In this document: in pieces, positions 37,362-47,571 of the stretch | How the letters are laid out: every line of letters begins with the position of its first letter | Position numbering within the stretch: position 1 is the first letter of the stretch | DNA from: Acinetobacter sp. YWS30-1 | GTDB lineage: Bacteria > Pseudomonadota > Gammaproteobacteria > Pseudomonadales > Moraxellaceae | Length of the DNA: 64,000 nucleotides | NCBI RefSeq assembly: GCF_033558715.1 | Contig: NZ_CP114606.1 | Coordinates: 434,001 to 498,000, forward strand | Direction of reading: 5' to 3' | Translations under genes and position numbers: made by a program | Notes under the pieces: generated by a model | What the model was told of the DNA's origin: nothing | The model's input: only the letters and a program-made list of their open reading frames with translations | The model's database searches: none

Positions 37362-38132
37362 ATGACTGATCTGCTTCAAGATGATGAGTATGACCGCCGT
37401 TTTGCGGGTGTAGCCAAAATTTATGGTAACGATAGCTTTCATCATTATGAAAACAGTCACGTGATGGTGATCGGAATTGGCGGTGTTGGTTCATGGGCAG
37501 TCGAAGCATTGGCACGTACCGGGATTGGTGAGCTCACACTGGTCGATATGGATGTGGTCGCAGCATCGAATATTAACCGTCAGTTACCAGCTATGACGGC
37601 GACACTAGGATGTGAAAAAATCGAAATCATGGCAGAACGCTGCCGTTCGATTAATCCACGCATCAAGATCAATCTGATTGACGATTATCTGACGCCAGAA
37701 AATGTGAAAGAAATTCTGTCAGGAAATCCTGACATCATTCTGGACTGTATCGATGACGTCAAAGCGAAATTTGCCTTGATGCTGCATTGCCGTTTTAACA
37801 AGGTTCCATTGATTGTATCCGGTGGAGCAGGCGGTAAACTGGATCCCTTAAAAATCCGTGTTGCCGATTTATCCAGAACCGAACAGGATCCAATGCTGGC
37901 AAAATTACGTGCGCAATTACGTGCTAAAGGCATCTGTAAAAAGCCAAAAGAAAAATTTGGCATCACTTGTGTCTACTCTATCGATAACCCATTCTCGAGT
38001 GCAGATGTTTGTGCAAGCGCAGGCTTACGCTGTGGTGGTTATGGGTCTGCAGTGGTAGTGACATCTAGCTTCGCCATGGTTGCGGTATCGGAAGTATTGA
38101 AAAAGCTCGATAGTAAAAGACTTAAAGCCTGA
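37362..38132 (+). CDS. tcdA: tRNA threonylcarbamoyladenosine dehydratase
   Basis: ThiF/E1-like enzyme that cyclises t6A37 in tRNA to ct6A using ATP. 256 residues with the E1-type nucleotide fold GIGGVGSWAVEALARTGIGELTLVDMD near 38, the Arg finger region SNINRQ, and GGAGGKLDPLKIRVADLSRTEQDP near 150. The C-terminal RCGGYGSAVVVTSSF is typical of the CsdL/TcdA group. No sulfur-carrier gene is adjacent. Confidence 0.93.
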   Translation: MTDLLQDDEYDRRFAGVAKIYGNDSFHHYENSHVMVIGIGGVGSWAVEALARTGIGELTLVDMDVVAASNINRQLPAMTATLGCEKIEIMAERCRSINPRIKINLIDDYLTPENVKEILSGNPDIILDCIDDVKAKFALMLHCRFNKVPLIVSGGAGGKLDPLKIRVADLSRTEQDPMLAKLRAQLRAKGICKKPKEKFGITCVYSIDNPFSSADVCASAGLRCGGYGSAVVVTSSFAMVAVSEVLKKLDSKRLKA

Positions 38133-38139
38133 TTGAGTC

Positions 38140-38170
38140 AAAAAAAAGCACACGATCTGTGCTTTTTTTT
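38140..38170 (+). terminator. Terminator of tcdA
   Basis: AAAAAAAGCACA and TGTGCTTTTTTTT arms around CGATC. Confidence 0.9.
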
Positions 38171-38235
38171 TATGCTAAGTTTAAAATGAATTTTTATACA
38201 TATAACAAAAACAATCTTTTGGTTTTGGAGCAGCT

Positions 38236-40050
38236 ATGTGGTTTTTGCTAGTGCTGGTTTTGGGGATTGGGGCTTTAGCAATCTGGATGTGGAAACGTCC
38301 TGATCCGGTGAAACGTGATCAGGCCAAAGCCGTGCATCATGATCTATGGATTGAACAGATTGATGCTCAATTGAAGTATGCAACCCGTCTAAGTACGGAT
38401 CCGCATCACCCGGACTATGGACGTGCCTATCAAATTTATCAGGGGCTGGCCCAGCAGCAGGAATTGCCGCAGGCTTATGTGGGCATGGCCCTAATGCACT
38501 TAAACGGACAGGGCTGTGAGCAGAGCACAGAAAAAGCGATTAGTTTTCTTGAAAAAGCTTATAGTTTAGGTGGTGAGGATGCGGCCTATCATTTAGGCCA
38601 GATCTATGATGGTCATCAATACCAATTAAATGATCCTGAAAAAGCCTTGTACTGGTATCGGCATGCGGTCGCGCGCGGTCATCTGGATGCGCAGTATCGC
38701 ATCACTGAGCTGGCTGAATCTGATCATGACACTGCAGAACAGCAACGTCTGCAACTGTTAATTCAAAATGCCGAGCAGGGGCATGCCAATTCACAGTATC
38801 AGCTAGCCCAATATTATTTGGCGGATGGTGCAGCGCAAGATTTAAGTTTGGGTATCCATTATCTGTTTCTGGCAGCACAGCAGGATCACTTGGCTGCCAA
38901 TCAGGATATTGCCGAAGCCTATGCAAATGGCAAAATCTTGCCCAAAGATCAACAGCAGGCTTTGAGTTTCATTAAACGCTGTATTCATCTCGGTGATCAG
39001 AGTGGTTTATATGATTACTATGCCGGCGTGTTACTCGGTACTATTGATCCTGATCAACGTCAACGGGTGTTTAAGCATCTATTACAGCAGTCCAAAGAAC
39101 ATAAAGATGCACAGGCCAAAACCCTGATCGGTCTGGCTTATTTTCATGGCTGGTATGTACAAAAAAATGAAACCATGGCATTTCGCTACTGGTCTGAAGC
39201 AGCACAAACCCGGCATCCACAGGCCTTGAGTCTGATTGCCGCACTATATTTTGAATCCTATCTGGTCGCACATGAACTGGAGAAAGCGTTTGAACTCTAT
39301 CAACATGCATTGCAAAGCGATCCTGATCATGGTTTTAGCCAGATGGGCGTGGCGCTCTGCTATTTAAACGGAGTGGGGGTAGCCAAGGATACGACTAAAG
39401 CTACCCAAATGATTCAGGCAATCGCACAGCAAGAGCAACTTGCAGCACAGTCTGAAGCTGATCTGATTTATATAGTGGGACGTTTTTATGGCTTGCCTGA
39501 ATATCCGCTGCCGACCCGAGAAAAGGCAATTCAATATTTGAATCAGGCGGTGGCGAAAGGATCAAGTAAGGCTGCCTGGTATCTGTATCAAGCATATTCT
39601 GGTTTTTATCCAGTCTTTGAAGTGAATGAGGAACAGGCCAAACGTTATCTGCATCAGGCAGCTCAATTGGGCAATGCACAAGCCCAGACCGAATTAGGCT
39701 TAATGTATTTAAAGGGCAAAAAGGTGGAGCAGGATACGGCTTTAGGACTGAAATATCTGGAACAGGCTGCGAGCCAGCATAATGGTCTCGCACTAAATGC
39801 TTTAGGTGAGGCTTTGGAACAAGGAATTGGCATTGAAGCCAATTTGGATCAGGCAATCCAGTGCTATCGTAAAGCGGCTGCGCAGGTGAATGCTGATGCT
39901 TATAGTCATCTGGGGCGCTTATATACCAAAGGCATTGGTGTAGAACGTGATATTGCAATTGCCCGTCAATGGCTGGAAAAAGGCAGTCTGTTAGGACATG
40001 AGCCTTCTATTGAACAGCTTAACAATGTAAATGCTTATCTGCATATGTAA
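38236..40050 (+). CDS. Sel1-repeat (tetratricopeptide-like) membrane-anchored protein
   Basis: 604 residues: a hydrophobic N-terminal anchor (about 2-18) followed by about a dozen Sel1-like repeats of 35-38 residues. Good examples are AYVGMALMHLNGQGCEQSTEKAISFLEKA near 75, QTELGLMYLKGKKVEQDTALGLKYLEQAA near 490 and SHLGRLYTKGIGVERDIAIARQWLEKG near 560. Sel1 repeats form superhelical protein-binding scaffolds. No catalytic domain is visible. Monocistronic, between two terminators. Partners are unknown; a signalling or envelope-assembly scaffold is a reasonable guess. Confidence 0.85.
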   Translation: MWFLLVLVLGIGALAIWMWKRPDPVKRDQAKAVHHDLWIEQIDAQLKYATRLSTDPHHPDYGRAYQIYQGLAQQQELPQAYVGMALMHLNGQGCEQSTEKAISFLEKAYSLGGEDAAYHLGQIYDGHQYQLNDPEKALYWYRHAVARGHLDAQYRITELAESDHDTAEQQRLQLLIQNAEQGHANSQYQLAQYYLADGAAQDLSLGIHYLFLAAQQDHLAANQDIAEAYANGKILPKDQQQALSFIKRCIHLGDQSGLYDYYAGVLLGTIDPDQRQRVFKHLLQQSKEHKDAQAKTLIGLAYFHGWYVQKNETMAFRYWSEAAQTRHPQALSLIAALYFESYLVAHELEKAFELYQHALQSDPDHGFSQMGVALCYLNGVGVAKDTTKATQMIQAIAQQEQLAAQSEADLIYIVGRFYGLPEYPLPTREKAIQYLNQAVAKGSSKAAWYLYQAYSGFYPVFEVNEEQAKRYLHQAAQLGNAQAQTELGLMYLKGKKVEQDTALGLKYLEQAASQHNGLALNALGEALEQGIGIEANLDQAIQCYRKAAAQVNADAYSHLGRLYTKGIGVERDIAIARQWLEKGSLLGHEPSIEQLNNVNAYLHM

Positions 40051-40058
40051 ACTTCAAT

Positions 40059-40091
40059 AAAAAAACCGCTGACTAACAGCGGTCTTTTTTG
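40059..40091. terminator. Bidirectional terminator, Sel1 gene / efflux operon
   Basis: ACCGCTG and CAGCGGT arms around ACTAA, between A and T runs. Confidence 0.88.
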
Positions 40092-40106
40092 AGTCAAATA
40101 TATTGC

Positions 40107-41519
40107 TTAAGGTAGTTGTTTGATCGGGCTACCACCCAAAGCTTGCATCAGGGTCACATAAGCATTGTATTGGCTTTGTCGGGTTTGCACCAAAGACAGA
40201 CGGGCATTCCGCGTAGTTTCCTGTGCATCCAGCAGGTTTTTCAATGCTACTGCACCATTACGATAACGCACTTCGGTCAAACGTTCAGTACGTTCAGCCA
40301 GTTCAACGTTACGCTGTTGTAACGCAACCTGTTTGGTGAGTTCAGTACGATTAGACAAGGCATTCTCTACATCGGCAAAAGCTTCATACATGGTCTGACG
40401 ATACTGGATAATCGCTTTTTCATATTCCAGTTCATTCACCTGCAAATCACGCTTCATATCATTCCATTGTAGGAATGGCAGGCTGAGTCCAGCACCTAAG
40501 GTCGCCACCGGATTTTTAAGTGCATCTGACAATGATGAACTGGTGCCCACGCCGGTACTTAGGCTGCCAGTCAGGCTGATCGAAGGGTAATAACTGGCTT
40601 TATTGGCATCCTTGTTGGCCAAGGCTTTACGCAAACGCAGTTCAGTGGCTCTCAAGTCAGGACGACGGGAGAGAAGGCTAGCAGGTAAGCCGGCTTCAAT
40701 CGACGGTAAAGTAATATTCGGTAAACGTTTCGGTTCCTGAATCGAAAGCTGTTGCACAGGCATATTCATGAGTACTGCCAGCGCCGTACGCGTTTCCACA
40801 CGTTGCTGTTCAATCTGACTTAAGGTCGCTTGCTGGCTTTGGATCGCCTGTTCAGCTTGAGTCAGATCGAGACCAGATACTGCCCCGGCGCGATACTGGA
40901 CATTGACCAGATCATACGTACGCTGTGCAGTCGCCAGGTTTTGTTGAACTACGCTATAACGTTCATTTAGATAACCCAGTTGCCAGTACAGTTGAGCAGT
41001 CGTACCAATCAGACTTTGTGCAGTCGCCTGCAAGTCCTCTTCAGATGCCAGGGCTTCCCAGCGTGCTGCTTCAGTCTGATTGGCCAATTTACCGAACAGA
41101 TCCAGTTCATAGCTTAAGCCAGGGAAATTAACCCCAAAACCGGATGAACTACTGCCATCTTCCAGATCAAAGCTTCTACGCGTGGTTAGTCCTGCATCAC
41201 TGATGCGTACACCTTGCTGACTTTGTGTCTGTCTGGCCTGAATACGGGCTTGCTGCAAATTAATCCCGGCTACGGCCAGATCACTATTGGCTGCCAGTAC
41301 GTCATTCACCAGACTATTCAATTGGGGATCTTTAAATAGAGTCCACCATTGGTCTGCCAGAATATCAGCATGGATTTGCTGGCTTACAGCTTTACTGTTT
41401 TGAAAGTTGTTAGGTACCTGTACAGCAGGTTGTTCATACGGCGTTTTCACCACGGCCGCACAGCCGACCAGTGAACTCCCTAGAATCAGGGCACTGGCAA
41501 GTTTGGTAAGAGTATGCAT
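40107..41519 (-). CDS. Outer membrane efflux factor, OprM/TolC-like lipoprotein
   Basis: Outer-membrane channel of a tripartite efflux pump, 470 residues from ATG 41519 (AAGGA upstream). The signal sequence ends in a lipobox (SSLVGCAAV), so it is an NodT/OprM-type lipoprotein. Two outer-membrane efflux domains are present, with typical ARIQARQTQSQQG and RRPDLRATELRLRKALANKDANKASYYPSISLTGSL segments. It lies 10 bases downstream of macB and completes the MacAB pump. A longer frame to 41549 would overlap macB and lacks the signal peptide start. The matched MacA partner is upstream in the same operon. Confidence 0.92.
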   Translation of the reverse strand: MHTLTKLASALILGSSLVGCAAVVKTPYEQPAVQVPNNFQNSKAVSQQIHADILADQWWTLFKDPQLNSLVNDVLAANSDLAVAGINLQQARIQARQTQSQQGVRISDAGLTTRRSFDLEDGSSSSGFGVNFPGLSYELDLFGKLANQTEAARWEALASEEDLQATAQSLIGTTAQLYWQLGYLNERYSVVQQNLATAQRTYDLVNVQYRAGAVSGLDLTQAEQAIQSQQATLSQIEQQRVETRTALAVLMNMPVQQLSIQEPKRLPNITLPSIEAGLPASLLSRRPDLRATELRLRKALANKDANKASYYPSISLTGSLSTGVGTSSSLSDALKNPVATLGAGLSLPFLQWNDMKRDLQVNELEYEKAIIQYRQTMYEAFADVENALSNRTELTKQVALQQRNVELAERTERLTEVRYRNGAVALKNLLDAQETTRNARLSLVQTRQSQYNAYVTLMQALGGSPIKQLP

Positions 41520-41529
41520 ATCAGATTCC

Positions 41530-43506
41530 TTATTCTCGAGAAAGTGCATCGACCGGATTCAAACGGGCTGCATTACGTGCCGGGATAAAGCCAAACACAA
41601 TACCGATTAGACTTGAGCAGACAAAGGCCGCGACAATCGATGTGGTCGAGTATGCCATCTGGAAGGTTCCTCCAGCAAAATGGGTAATCAGCTGACCGAT
41701 ACCGAGTGACAGCAATACGCCTAAAATACCGCCCAGAATACAAACCAGAACAGCTTCAATCAGGAACTGTTGCAGAATGTCACTTTGGCGCGCACCGACC
41801 GCCATCCGTACCCCGATTTCCTGAGTACGTTCAGTCACGGAAACCAGCATAATATTCATTACACCAATACCACCGACGACCAGTGAAATCACCGCAATTG
41901 CCGAGATCAGCAAGGTCATGGTTTGGGTCGTTTGCTGAATCGTTTCACGGATACTGTCTGCATTTTGCGTAAACACATCCTGCGCACCGTGGCGTTGTAC
42001 CAGTAAATTTAAAATGGCATTTTCAGCGGCTGCACTTGGATATTCATCCTTAATACGGACAATGATCTGACGCACATTCGGTTGACCCAGCATACGGCTC
42101 ATGACGGTAGAATAGGGCAGATAGACATTCAGGCTATCATTGTTTCCCATCATGCCTTTTTGCGCATCAATGACGCCAATCACCCGGCTTGGTACACTGC
42201 CTAAAAGCAGTACCTGACCGACAGGATTGGTGCCATCTGTAAAGAAAGTATTTTGGGTGTTGGTATCAATCACCACATCCTGCGCCTGCTCAGTAATACT
42301 TTCTTTATCAAATGGCTGACCTGATTTAAAGGTCATACCTTTGACATAGAAGAAGTCTTCACTGACGCCGTTGACGGTAGTTGATGCTTCAATCTCTTTG
42401 AAGCGTCCAGTGACACTGCTGTTGACCGATGGGCTGACCCCATCCACATAAGGCTGTTCTGCCAGTGCATCGGCATCAGCGGGAATTAGCGTCTTGGATT
42501 GGGAGGAACGTGAATTATCCCCGAAGCCTCGGCCCTGAAATACGGTAATAGTATTGGTCCCGAGACTGCTGATATTTTCCAGAATCTGCTTTTGTGAACC
42601 ATTTCCGAGCGCCACCACCGAAACCACAGAGGCGATCCCGATAATAATCCCGAGCATGGTCAGGAAGGTCCGCATCCGGTGCGCATTCATGGCCAATAAG
42701 GCCATACGGAAAGCTTCACCGAGACGGTCTACTGCAGAACGCCAGCTCGAGATTTTCTTCTGTTCATTTCGGACCAGATTTTTTTTCTCGAAACCATCAT
42801 CAACTTCAGGCACATTCGGTTTATCTGAAATGATATTCCCGTCTGAAATCTCGATAATACGCGTCGCATTTTTTGCCACGTTATGATCATGTGTGACCAG
42901 AATAATGGTATGACCTTTGGCATTCAGCTCACGCAGAATCCGCATCACTTCAATACCGCTATTCTTATCCAGTGCACCGGTTGGTTCGTCGGCAAGAATC
43001 ACGTCACCGCCATTCATCAGGGCACGGGCAATCGAAACACGCTGCTGCTGACCACCAGACAATTGACTCGGACGGTTCTGGGTTTTTTCACCCAAGCCCA
43101 AATCAGTCAGTAATTTGACAGCACGTTCGTGACGGGTATCTGAATCTGCACCGGCATAAATTGCAGGAACTTCGACGTTACCTGCCGCACTTAAATCACC
43201 GAGCAGATGATAACGCTGGAAAATAAAGCCGAAATATTCACGACGTAACTGTGCCAGTTCATCGGCTTCAAGTTCGCGGGTTTCACGGCCTTTAACTTTA
43301 TAGCTGCCCTTGGTTGGCTTATCCAGACAGCCGAGAATATTCATCAGGGTGGATTTACCCGAACCGGACTGACCGACAATGGCGACCAGTTCGCCCGGAT
43401 AAATCTCCAGATTGACCCCTTTTAAAATCTGGACCGTGCTTTCACCCGCAGGGAATTCACGAACCAGATTCTTGACCTCGAGTAGAGGTTGCTGTTGTTG
43501 ATTCAT
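41530..43506 (-). CDS. macB: MacB-like ABC transporter (ATPase-permease fusion)
   Basis: Inner-membrane mechanotransmission ABC protein of 658 residues. The N-terminal ATPase has Walker [10 protein letters not shown] at 45-53, signature [14 protein letters not shown] near 148, and Walker [13 protein letters not shown] near 167. Then come a linker with a charged stretch, one transmembrane helix near 290, the large periplasmic domain, and three C-terminal helices (FtsX-type). Known substrates in relatives include macrolides, peptides and siderophores. Two bases separate it from macA. Family and operon are secure, substrate is not. Confidence 0.95.
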   Translation of the reverse strand: MNQQQQPLLEVKNLVREFPAGESTVQILKGVNLEIYPGELVAIVGQSGSGKSTLMNILGCLDKPTKGSYKVKGRETRELEADELAQLRREYFGFIFQRYHLLGDLSAAGNVEVPAIYAGADSDTRHERAVKLLTDLGLGEKTQNRPSQLSGGQQQRVSIARALMNGGDVILADEPTGALDKNSGIEVMRILRELNAKGHTIILVTHDHNVAKNATRIIEISDGNIISDKPNVPEVDDGFEKKNLVRNEQKKISSWRSAVDRLGEAFRMALLAMNAHRMRTFLTMLGIIIGIASVVSVVALGNGSQKQILENISSLGTNTITVFQGRGFGDNSRSSQSKTLIPADADALAEQPYVDGVSPSVNSSVTGRFKEIEASTTVNGVSEDFFYVKGMTFKSGQPFDKESITEQAQDVVIDTNTQNTFFTDGTNPVGQVLLLGSVPSRVIGVIDAQKGMMGNNDSLNVYLPYSTVMSRMLGQPNVRQIIVRIKDEYPSAAAENAILNLLVQRHGAQDVFTQNADSIRETIQQTTQTMTLLISAIAVISLVVGGIGVMNIMLVSVTERTQEIGVRMAVGARQSDILQQFLIEAVLVCILGGILGVLLSLGIGQLITHFAGGTFQMAYSTTSIVAAFVCSSLIGIVFGFIPARNAARLNPVDALSRE

Positions 43507-43508
43507 GC

Positions 43509-44882
43509 TTACATTCTCATTGGGCCGGCGCCACCAGGACCACGGCCACTGCCGCCACGTTTAGCACCGTCATTAGAAGTATCAGAGCCATCTGCAATCA
43601 CAACCTGATCACCACGTTTCAAGCCTTTGATCACTTGTGCGGTTACACGGTTATTCAGACCAATCAGGACAGGGGTTGGTTTTGCTGTTCCGTCTGCCTG
43701 CAATACACGAACCATGGCACGCTGAGCTTTACCTTGTTCAACCAGGGCACGTTCAGCATCAGAAAGTTCTAAGCGAGGAGGGCGGTCACCTGCCGGACGT
43801 TTACTATCACCACGGGCTTGATCCTGACCTTCACCACGTGCAGATGGGTCAACGGCACCGCGAGAGCCTTCACCACGATTTGGACGTTGTGGACGGTTTG
43901 AACCTTGAATGGCAGCCGCCGGAACAGTCAGTACATTTCGTGCTTCATCAAGAACGATATAGACTTGCGCCGTCATATCAATACGCAGCTTGCCATCTTC
44001 ATTCGGTACATCAAACAGGGCGTTGTAATACACTGCAGAGCCTGAAGTTGAGCTTGAAGTATTGGTTTCGGTATTAATTGAATTTGGTGCAGGTTCAACC
44101 TGACGAAGTTTGGCGTAAATTTTCTTATCAGTATTACCCAAAGTAGTGAAGTACACTGTTTGGCCTTCCTGAACTTTCATGACATCGGCTTCGGAAATCT
44201 CAGCCTTAATCGTCATGGTATCCAGTTGTGCCAGTTTCACAATCGTTGGTGCGCTTTGATTGGCGTTTACAGTCTGACCTTCTTCAGTCACGATCGCTAC
44301 GATAGTTCCATCCATGGGTGCCACGATTTGGGTATAACCGAGATCTTCTTTCGCGGTTGCCAAGGTTAAACGTGACTGCTCAATCTGTGCATTAATCGCA
44401 GTGATATCTGCCTGAGCGGTTTTGTAGCTGGCTAATGCAGATTCCAGTTCTGAACGCGAGGTTGCATCTTGGGCATACATGGCTTGCTGACGCTTATACT
44501 CGGCTTCCACCTTGGCAAGGTTGGCCTGTTTCACGGCAAGCTGTGCCATCTGGTTTTTAATGCTGGCTTCAGCAGTCTTTAAATCATTTTCCTGACGAAC
44601 AGAGTCAATTCGGGCAATCAGTTGGCCTTGTTTGACCTGATCGCCGAGTTGCACATACATTTTTTTAACCTGACCCGAAACCTGGGCACCGACACTGACC
44701 ATTTTGGTGGCTTCAAGTACACCAGTTGCCAGTACCGAATTTTCAATATCCCCTTGGGTCACTTCAGCTGTAATGTATTGTGGCTGCTGCTCTTTTGGTT
44801 TCAGAAAATACCAGGCAGTGACTGCCATCAGGATGGCAATTACAATCGCCATAATGAGTTTCGCAGGTTTTATTTTTGGCAT
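43509..44882 (-). CDS. macA: MacA-like periplasmic adaptor
   Basis: Membrane-fusion protein linking MacB to the outer-membrane channel, 457 residues. An N-terminal transmembrane anchor (about 8-26), a lipoyl half near 60-95 ([26 protein letters not shown]), an alpha-hairpin (about 95-180) and beta-barrel domains are visible. Two oddities: a charged Arg/Pro/Gly-rich insertion of about 60 residues (328-385) within the membrane-proximal domain, and a Gly/Arg-rich tail ([15 protein letters not shown]). First gene of macA-macB-OMF. Confidence 0.94.
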   Translation of the reverse strand: MPKIKPAKLIMAIVIAILMAVTAWYFLKPKEQQPQYITAEVTQGDIENSVLATGVLEATKMVSVGAQVSGQVKKMYVQLGDQVKQGQLIARIDSVRQENDLKTAEASIKNQMAQLAVKQANLAKVEAEYKRQQAMYAQDATSRSELESALASYKTAQADITAINAQIEQSRLTLATAKEDLGYTQIVAPMDGTIVAIVTEEGQTVNANQSAPTIVKLAQLDTMTIKAEISEADVMKVQEGQTVYFTTLGNTDKKIYAKLRQVEPAPNSINTETNTSSSTSGSAVYYNALFDVPNEDGKLRIDMTAQVYIVLDEARNVLTVPAAAIQGSNRPQRPNRGEGSRGAVDPSARGEGQDQARGDSKRPAGDRPPRLELSDAERALVEQGKAQRAMVRVLQADGTAKPTPVLIGLNNRVTAQVIKGLKRGDQVVIADGSDTSNDGAKRGGSGRGPGGAGPMRM

Positions 44883-45482
44883 ATGGATTCAGATTCGGGT
44901 CGTAGGATAACAGTTGATTATAAAAGCGAAATTAGGATAAAACGTGAATTTTTTTTATTTAAAATGAGAACTATTTTCCACTGCCTGGTTTAAAAAAGCA
45001 TATAAGATAAAACCTGATTTTATATAAAGGATTCATTGACCTACTCATATTGGAATCATCTTTTTTAGGTGAAATTTTATACGATTTAGCTATCCAAAAA
45101 ATATTGATCATATGATGAATTAATTAAAACTTCATGGGAGTATAAAGTACTTCTCAGACATACTGCATGCAAAAAGCTGGTCACTAAACTGCTGGTAAAA
45201 ATACGCCATAATGCTGCTCAATATCATGGAAGTTTTTAATGATATTTGTTGTAAAAATAATTCTGCGCTAAAGCCAACCTCTTTCATTTTTAATCTAATT
45301 TTTCGAACGATGTGTTCTACTAAAATTTAAAAAATCTATGTTTTACATATAGATTTAAGCAAATAAAGTTTGTAATATCTAATTCCATAAAAAAAATATG
45401 GGTTTATTCATTAAGAGAATATGCTCATTTAATGAGCGGAAAAATAATACGACTTTACTAAGAAAATTAATGAGGTTCATAG
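44883..45482. other. 600-base AT-rich intergenic region
   Basis: Divergent spacer between macA and the bacteriohemerythrin gene. A 51-codon minus-strand frame (45132-45287) without Shine-Dalgarno or family resemblance is the only open stretch, and I do not call it a gene. No operator, riboswitch or RNA gene was recognised. Confidence 0.45.
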
Positions 45483-45932
45483 ATGGAATGGAATGAAAGT
45501 TACAATATTGGGATTGAGGTGATTGATCATCAACATCGCCAGATTCTGGACTATATAAATGCCTTAGAGCAGGTCAAAAGTACCGGAGATCGCGATAAAA
45601 TCCGGGAGGTTTTAGACGATTTAATTGACTATACCCAGTCACATTTCAGCTTTGAAGAAAACCTGCTGGAACAGGTGAGTTATCAATATTTGACTTCACA
45701 TCGCGGCATACATGAATTATTTGTCAAAAAATTAAATGATTATCGTCTGAAGTTTGAGCAAGGTCAGTCCATTGAAAAAGATTTATATCGTCTTCTGTCC
45801 AAATGGCTCATCAACCATATTCAGCACGATGATCAGGATTATGTAGAAGCAGTACGGGACAATATGCTGAGCTACCTGCGAACGCAGGAGAAGAAAAAAG
45901 GCAAAGGCTGGTTTGCGCGTTTCTTTAGTTAG
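45483..45932 (+). CDS. Bacteriohemerythrin
   Basis: Oxygen-binding di-iron protein of 149 residues. All seven iron ligand positions can be followed: DHQHRQI near 17-22, HFSFEENL near 55-59, HRGIHELF near 74-78, and HIQHDDQDYV near 115-120. Single domain, no signal peptide, Lys-rich C terminus. Family roles are oxygen sensing or delivery to oxygenases. It meets holA tail to tail with a 4-base overlap of the two coding regions. Confidence 0.93.
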   Translation: MEWNESYNIGIEVIDHQHRQILDYINALEQVKSTGDRDKIREVLDDLIDYTQSHFSFEENLLEQVSYQYLTSHRGIHELFVKKLNDYRLKFEQGQSIEKDLYRLLSKWLINHIQHDDQDYVEAVRDNMLSYLRTQEKKKGKGWFARFFS

Positions 45933-46927
45933 GCACTCGGAGATGCAAACAAGCTTTGACCGCACATTTCAGCAATGGCCTGCAAGATCAGATGTTCAGG
46001 GTTCTCTCTGGACATCCCTTTGATTGCAGCATCGATCCGGATCAAAAGCTGAGGCCAGCTTAAAAAGCGCTGTGGACTTAAACGACGCAAGGCTTGCTGA
46101 TATAAGCTCACTTTAGTCTTCCAGATACCGATTTGTAAGGCATTTTGTGGCTGTTCAAATAATTGCATCAATAGACGCATTTCTTTGCTGATACTCCACA
46201 AAATCAGGCTCATCGGTTCACCTGAGGCAATCAGATACTGAAAGATCTTAATTGATTGTGCCAAATTCCCATTCAGCAAGGCATCACTCAGATCATAGGT
46301 GCTGTAACGGGACTGATCCTGCAAGCAGGCATATAGATGGTCAATCTGGATAATATCTACTTCAGCAAAGGTATCTGCTACGCGCATCAGGCTATTTTTG
46401 GCTGCCAGCAAATTGTGCTCATGATGCTGCTCTAGCCATTGCCAGGCGTCATTGGCCAGCTTAATTCCCAGTTTTTCCGCTTCAATTCCGAGGATCTGTT
46501 GACGATCTTTTGGGTAGTTCGCTACCAGTGATACATTTACGCCATTGGCATCAATGGTCTGGAAAAAACTGGATTTCAGGCTGCTGGCATCCTGTTTCGG
46601 CATGACCACCAACAGCAGGTTATCACTGTCCTGCTGCAGATAGCTTTTTAACAGTTTGAGACCGCTGGCATCCGGTTTGATATTTCCATGCACTTCAATT
46701 GCCAGTTGGCTAGAAAATAATGACAGGCTGTTTAAAGCATTGAAGACATTTTTCCAGTCAGAGGCAGAGCTAATATCATAACGCTGGCGTTCAACTTCAC
46801 GGCTTTGCCAGCTGCTACGAAAGGCATCTACCAGATTCTGTTCCAGCAAAGGCTCCTGACCATGTAACACCCAGGCACCGCGAGCTTCATTGACACGTTT
46901 TAATGCCTGGAGGTAGTCAAGTTTCAT
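45929..46927 (-). CDS. holA: DNA polymerase III subunit delta
   Basis: Clamp-loader subunit that opens the beta sliding clamp, 332 residues, of normal length. It begins with MKLDYLQALK and shows ARGAWVLHGQEPLLEQNLVDAFR and the AAA+-like fold without Walker motifs, as expected for delta. Ten bases downstream of lptE on the same strand, an operon order conserved in gammaproteobacteria (leuS-lptE-holA). Confidence 0.93.
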   Translation of the reverse strand: MKLDYLQALKRVNEARGAWVLHGQEPLLEQNLVDAFRSSWQSREVERQRYDISSASDWKNVFNALNSLSLFSSQLAIEVHGNIKPDASGLKLLKSYLQQDSDNLLLVVMPKQDASSLKSSFFQTIDANGVNVSLVANYPKDRQQILGIEAEKLGIKLANDAWQWLEQHHEHNLLAAKNSLMRVADTFAEVDIIQIDHLYACLQDQSRYSTYDLSDALLNGNLAQSIKIFQYLIASGEPMSLILWSISKEMRLLMQLFEQPQNALQIGIWKTKVSLYQQALRRLSPQRFLSWPQLLIRIDAAIKGMSRENPEHLILQAIAEMCGQSLFASPSA

Positions 46928-46936
46928 TGGGTCATC

Positions 46937-47470
46937 TTATTGGGCTGGTTGAGTCGAAGTTTCTGATCTTGCCAATGGCAAACGATTCGATGAAATTTGA
47001 CGGGCAATCTGCTGGGCCACATCATCAATCAGGACCTGATTTAAGAATTTCTGTTCCTGGTCATCTGTATTCACGGTTTCAATATCATATTGATAGGTAC
47101 GGGTCGCAATTACCGTACGGGGTTCAGTCACCGGATTGCCTTGCGCATCTTCAATTCGGAAAGTTACATTCAGACGCAATAAGGTTTCTACAAGTTTGCC
47201 ATTCAATTCTAAACGGCGAGGGGTGTAATCTAGGACACGTAAGACATAAGCATCAGGTGCATTACTCAGCTGTACTCCAGCAGCACCCAGGTAAACAGCC
47301 AGTTTTTCCTGAAGATCTTCAGTATTGTCAGGCAGGGCCAGACTCATGACTGAGTAAGCTACAGGTGCGGAACTCGGATTGGTTCCTTTTAAATGAAAGC
47401 CACAGCCGACGAGGCCTGCACTTAGACCACAAGTTAAAACAATTGCTGCTAAACGTTTGCCTAAATGCAT
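46937..47470 (-). CDS. lptE: LPS-assembly lipoprotein LptE
   Basis: Outer-membrane lipoprotein that plugs the LptD barrel and helps insert lipopolysaccharide (or lipooligosaccharide). 177 residues, signal peptide with lipobox GLVGC followed by GFHLKGTNP, which is the RlpB-family start. Conserved YSVMSLALPDNTEDLQEKL and YTPRRLELNG segments follow. The C-terminal tail is low-complexity. Located between leuS and holA. Confidence 0.92.
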   Translation of the reverse strand: MHLGKRLAAIVLTCGLSAGLVGCGFHLKGTNPSSAPVAYSVMSLALPDNTEDLQEKLAVYLGAAGVQLSNAPDAYVLRVLDYTPRRLELNGKLVETLLRLNVTFRIEDAQGNPVTEPRTVIATRTYQYDIETVNTDDQEQKFLNQVLIDDVAQQIARQISSNRLPLARSETSTQPAQ

Positions 47471-47528
47471 GAGTATCCTCTTTTCCCTTGGGGAAATATT
47501 TGAAATCCTGAACCGGATTGTAAAGTCA

Positions 47529-47556
47529 AAGCCCGTTGGCTGGCAACGGGCTTTGT
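47529..47556. terminator. Hairpin between leuS and lptE
   Basis: AAAGCCCGTTG and CAACGGGCTTT arms around GCTG. The U tract is weak in both directions, so attenuation rather than full termination between leuS and lptE is possible. Confidence 0.6.
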
Positions 47557-47571
47557 TTGGAATTGTTTTTT

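Noticed and set aside
37212-37460. 82-codon minus-strand frame overlapping the start of tcdA
   Set aside because: Antisense to the conserved N terminus of tcdA and its promoter region; no protein-like pattern.
41520-41549. Extended start for the outer membrane efflux factor
   Set aside because: Would overlap the end of macB, lacks a ribosome site, and places 10 polar residues before the signal peptide.
45132-45287. 51-codon minus-strand frame in the macA-bacteriohemerythrin gap
   Set aside because: No ribosome site or recognised family; composition matches the surrounding AT-rich spacer.
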